Translations under genes and position numbers: made by a program
The notes under the pieces: generated by a model
Seen by the model: only the letters and a program-made list of their open reading frames with translations
Database searches by the model: none
What the model was told of the DNA's origin: nothing
Source: DASSBG01 sp964583865
Lineage (GTDB): Bacteria > Pseudomonadota > Gammaproteobacteria > Xanthomonadales > Rhodanobacteraceae
Assembly: GCA_964583865.1 (NCBI GenBank)
Contig: CAZOXZ010000162.1
Location: 1 to 5,507, forward strand
DNA length: 5,507 bases
Direction of reading: 5' to 3'
Shown here: piece by piece, positions 5,450 through 5,507 of the stretch
Layout of the letters: each line of letters opens with the position of its first letter
Numbering within the stretch: the first letter of the stretch is position 1

Positions 5450-5507
5450 CTACCGCGCCTCGGCCGGCGATGCCGAGGTCTTGATCAGCTCGATCATCTC
5501 GTCGATT
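5450..5507 (-). pseudogene. gyrA: gyrA continuation upstream of the in-frame TAG (edge of window)
   Basis: Reading leftward from the window edge in the gyrA frame gives IDEMIELIKTSASPAEAR, then TAG at 5450-5452, then RMLARRWEPGMV. E. coli GyrA has the equivalent IELIRHAPTPAEAK, T, then ALVANPWQLGNV, as recalled. The stop therefore replaces exactly one residue with no shift in frame or length. The expected codon is unknown; GAG or CAG would need one base change. A GAGG at 5461-5458 lies 11 bases before ATG 5446, so reinitiation is conceivable. Sequencing or assembly error is the simplest explanation. Confidence 0.7.

Noticed and set aside
5450..5452. TAG as pyrrolysine or a genetic-code change
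   Set aside because: Nothing in the window supports a Pyl system, and such code changes are not expected in this group. Error or ordinary suppression is simpler.

Overview
The window is high-GC bacterial DNA with dense coding and short gaps. The GyrA and Hsp20 sequences, the GCAGGAGC-headed REP elements and a CCGGGTA heptamer repeat together suggest a gammaproteobacterium, most likely of the Lysobacterales (Xanthomonadales / Rhodanobacteraceae type). That placement is an inference from memory of these families. The fused copper nitrite reductase-cytochrome c points to an organism able to carry out at least part of denitrification.

Layout, left to right. Bases 1-908 (+) hold the 3' part of a copper nitrite reductase (NirK type) fused to a C-terminal class I cytochrome c domain; its 5' half lies outside the window. 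A 179-bp gap with a strong GC hairpin follows. Bases 1088-2149 (+) encode a family 2 glycosyltransferase with a C-terminal membrane-associated region. It converges on a minus-strand stress block, and a hairpin spans both stop codons. The stress block is a CbpA-type DnaJ co-chaperone (2173-3081) and, upstream of it, a small heat-shock protein Hsp20 (3178-3630). An intrinsic terminator lies between the two, and a good sigma-32-like promoter precedes hsp20. Bases 3705-3984 are a gene-free island of three REP hairpins and a 7-bp tandem repeat. Bases 4022 to the right edge (-) are the C-terminal part of gyrA, DNA gyrase subunit A.

How the genes relate. Hsp20 and the J-domain protein plausibly act together: Hsp20 holds unfolding proteins and the DnaJ homologue delivers clients to DnaK. 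The terminator between them suggests hsp20 is made in excess. The nitrite reductase, glycosyltransferase and gyrase genes have no evident functional link to the stress pair.

The most notable anomaly is in gyrA. The reading frame carries an in-frame TAG at 5450-5452, with clear GyrA sequence in the same frame and correct spacing on both sides. In an essential gene this is either a base error in the sequence or a real nonsense codon that must be suppressed, bypassed by reinitiation, or complemented by another gyrA copy. I see no clearly new multi-gene system here. The other points of interest are the NirK-cytochrome fusion, the covarying REP hairpins and the regulatory layout of the heat-shock pair.
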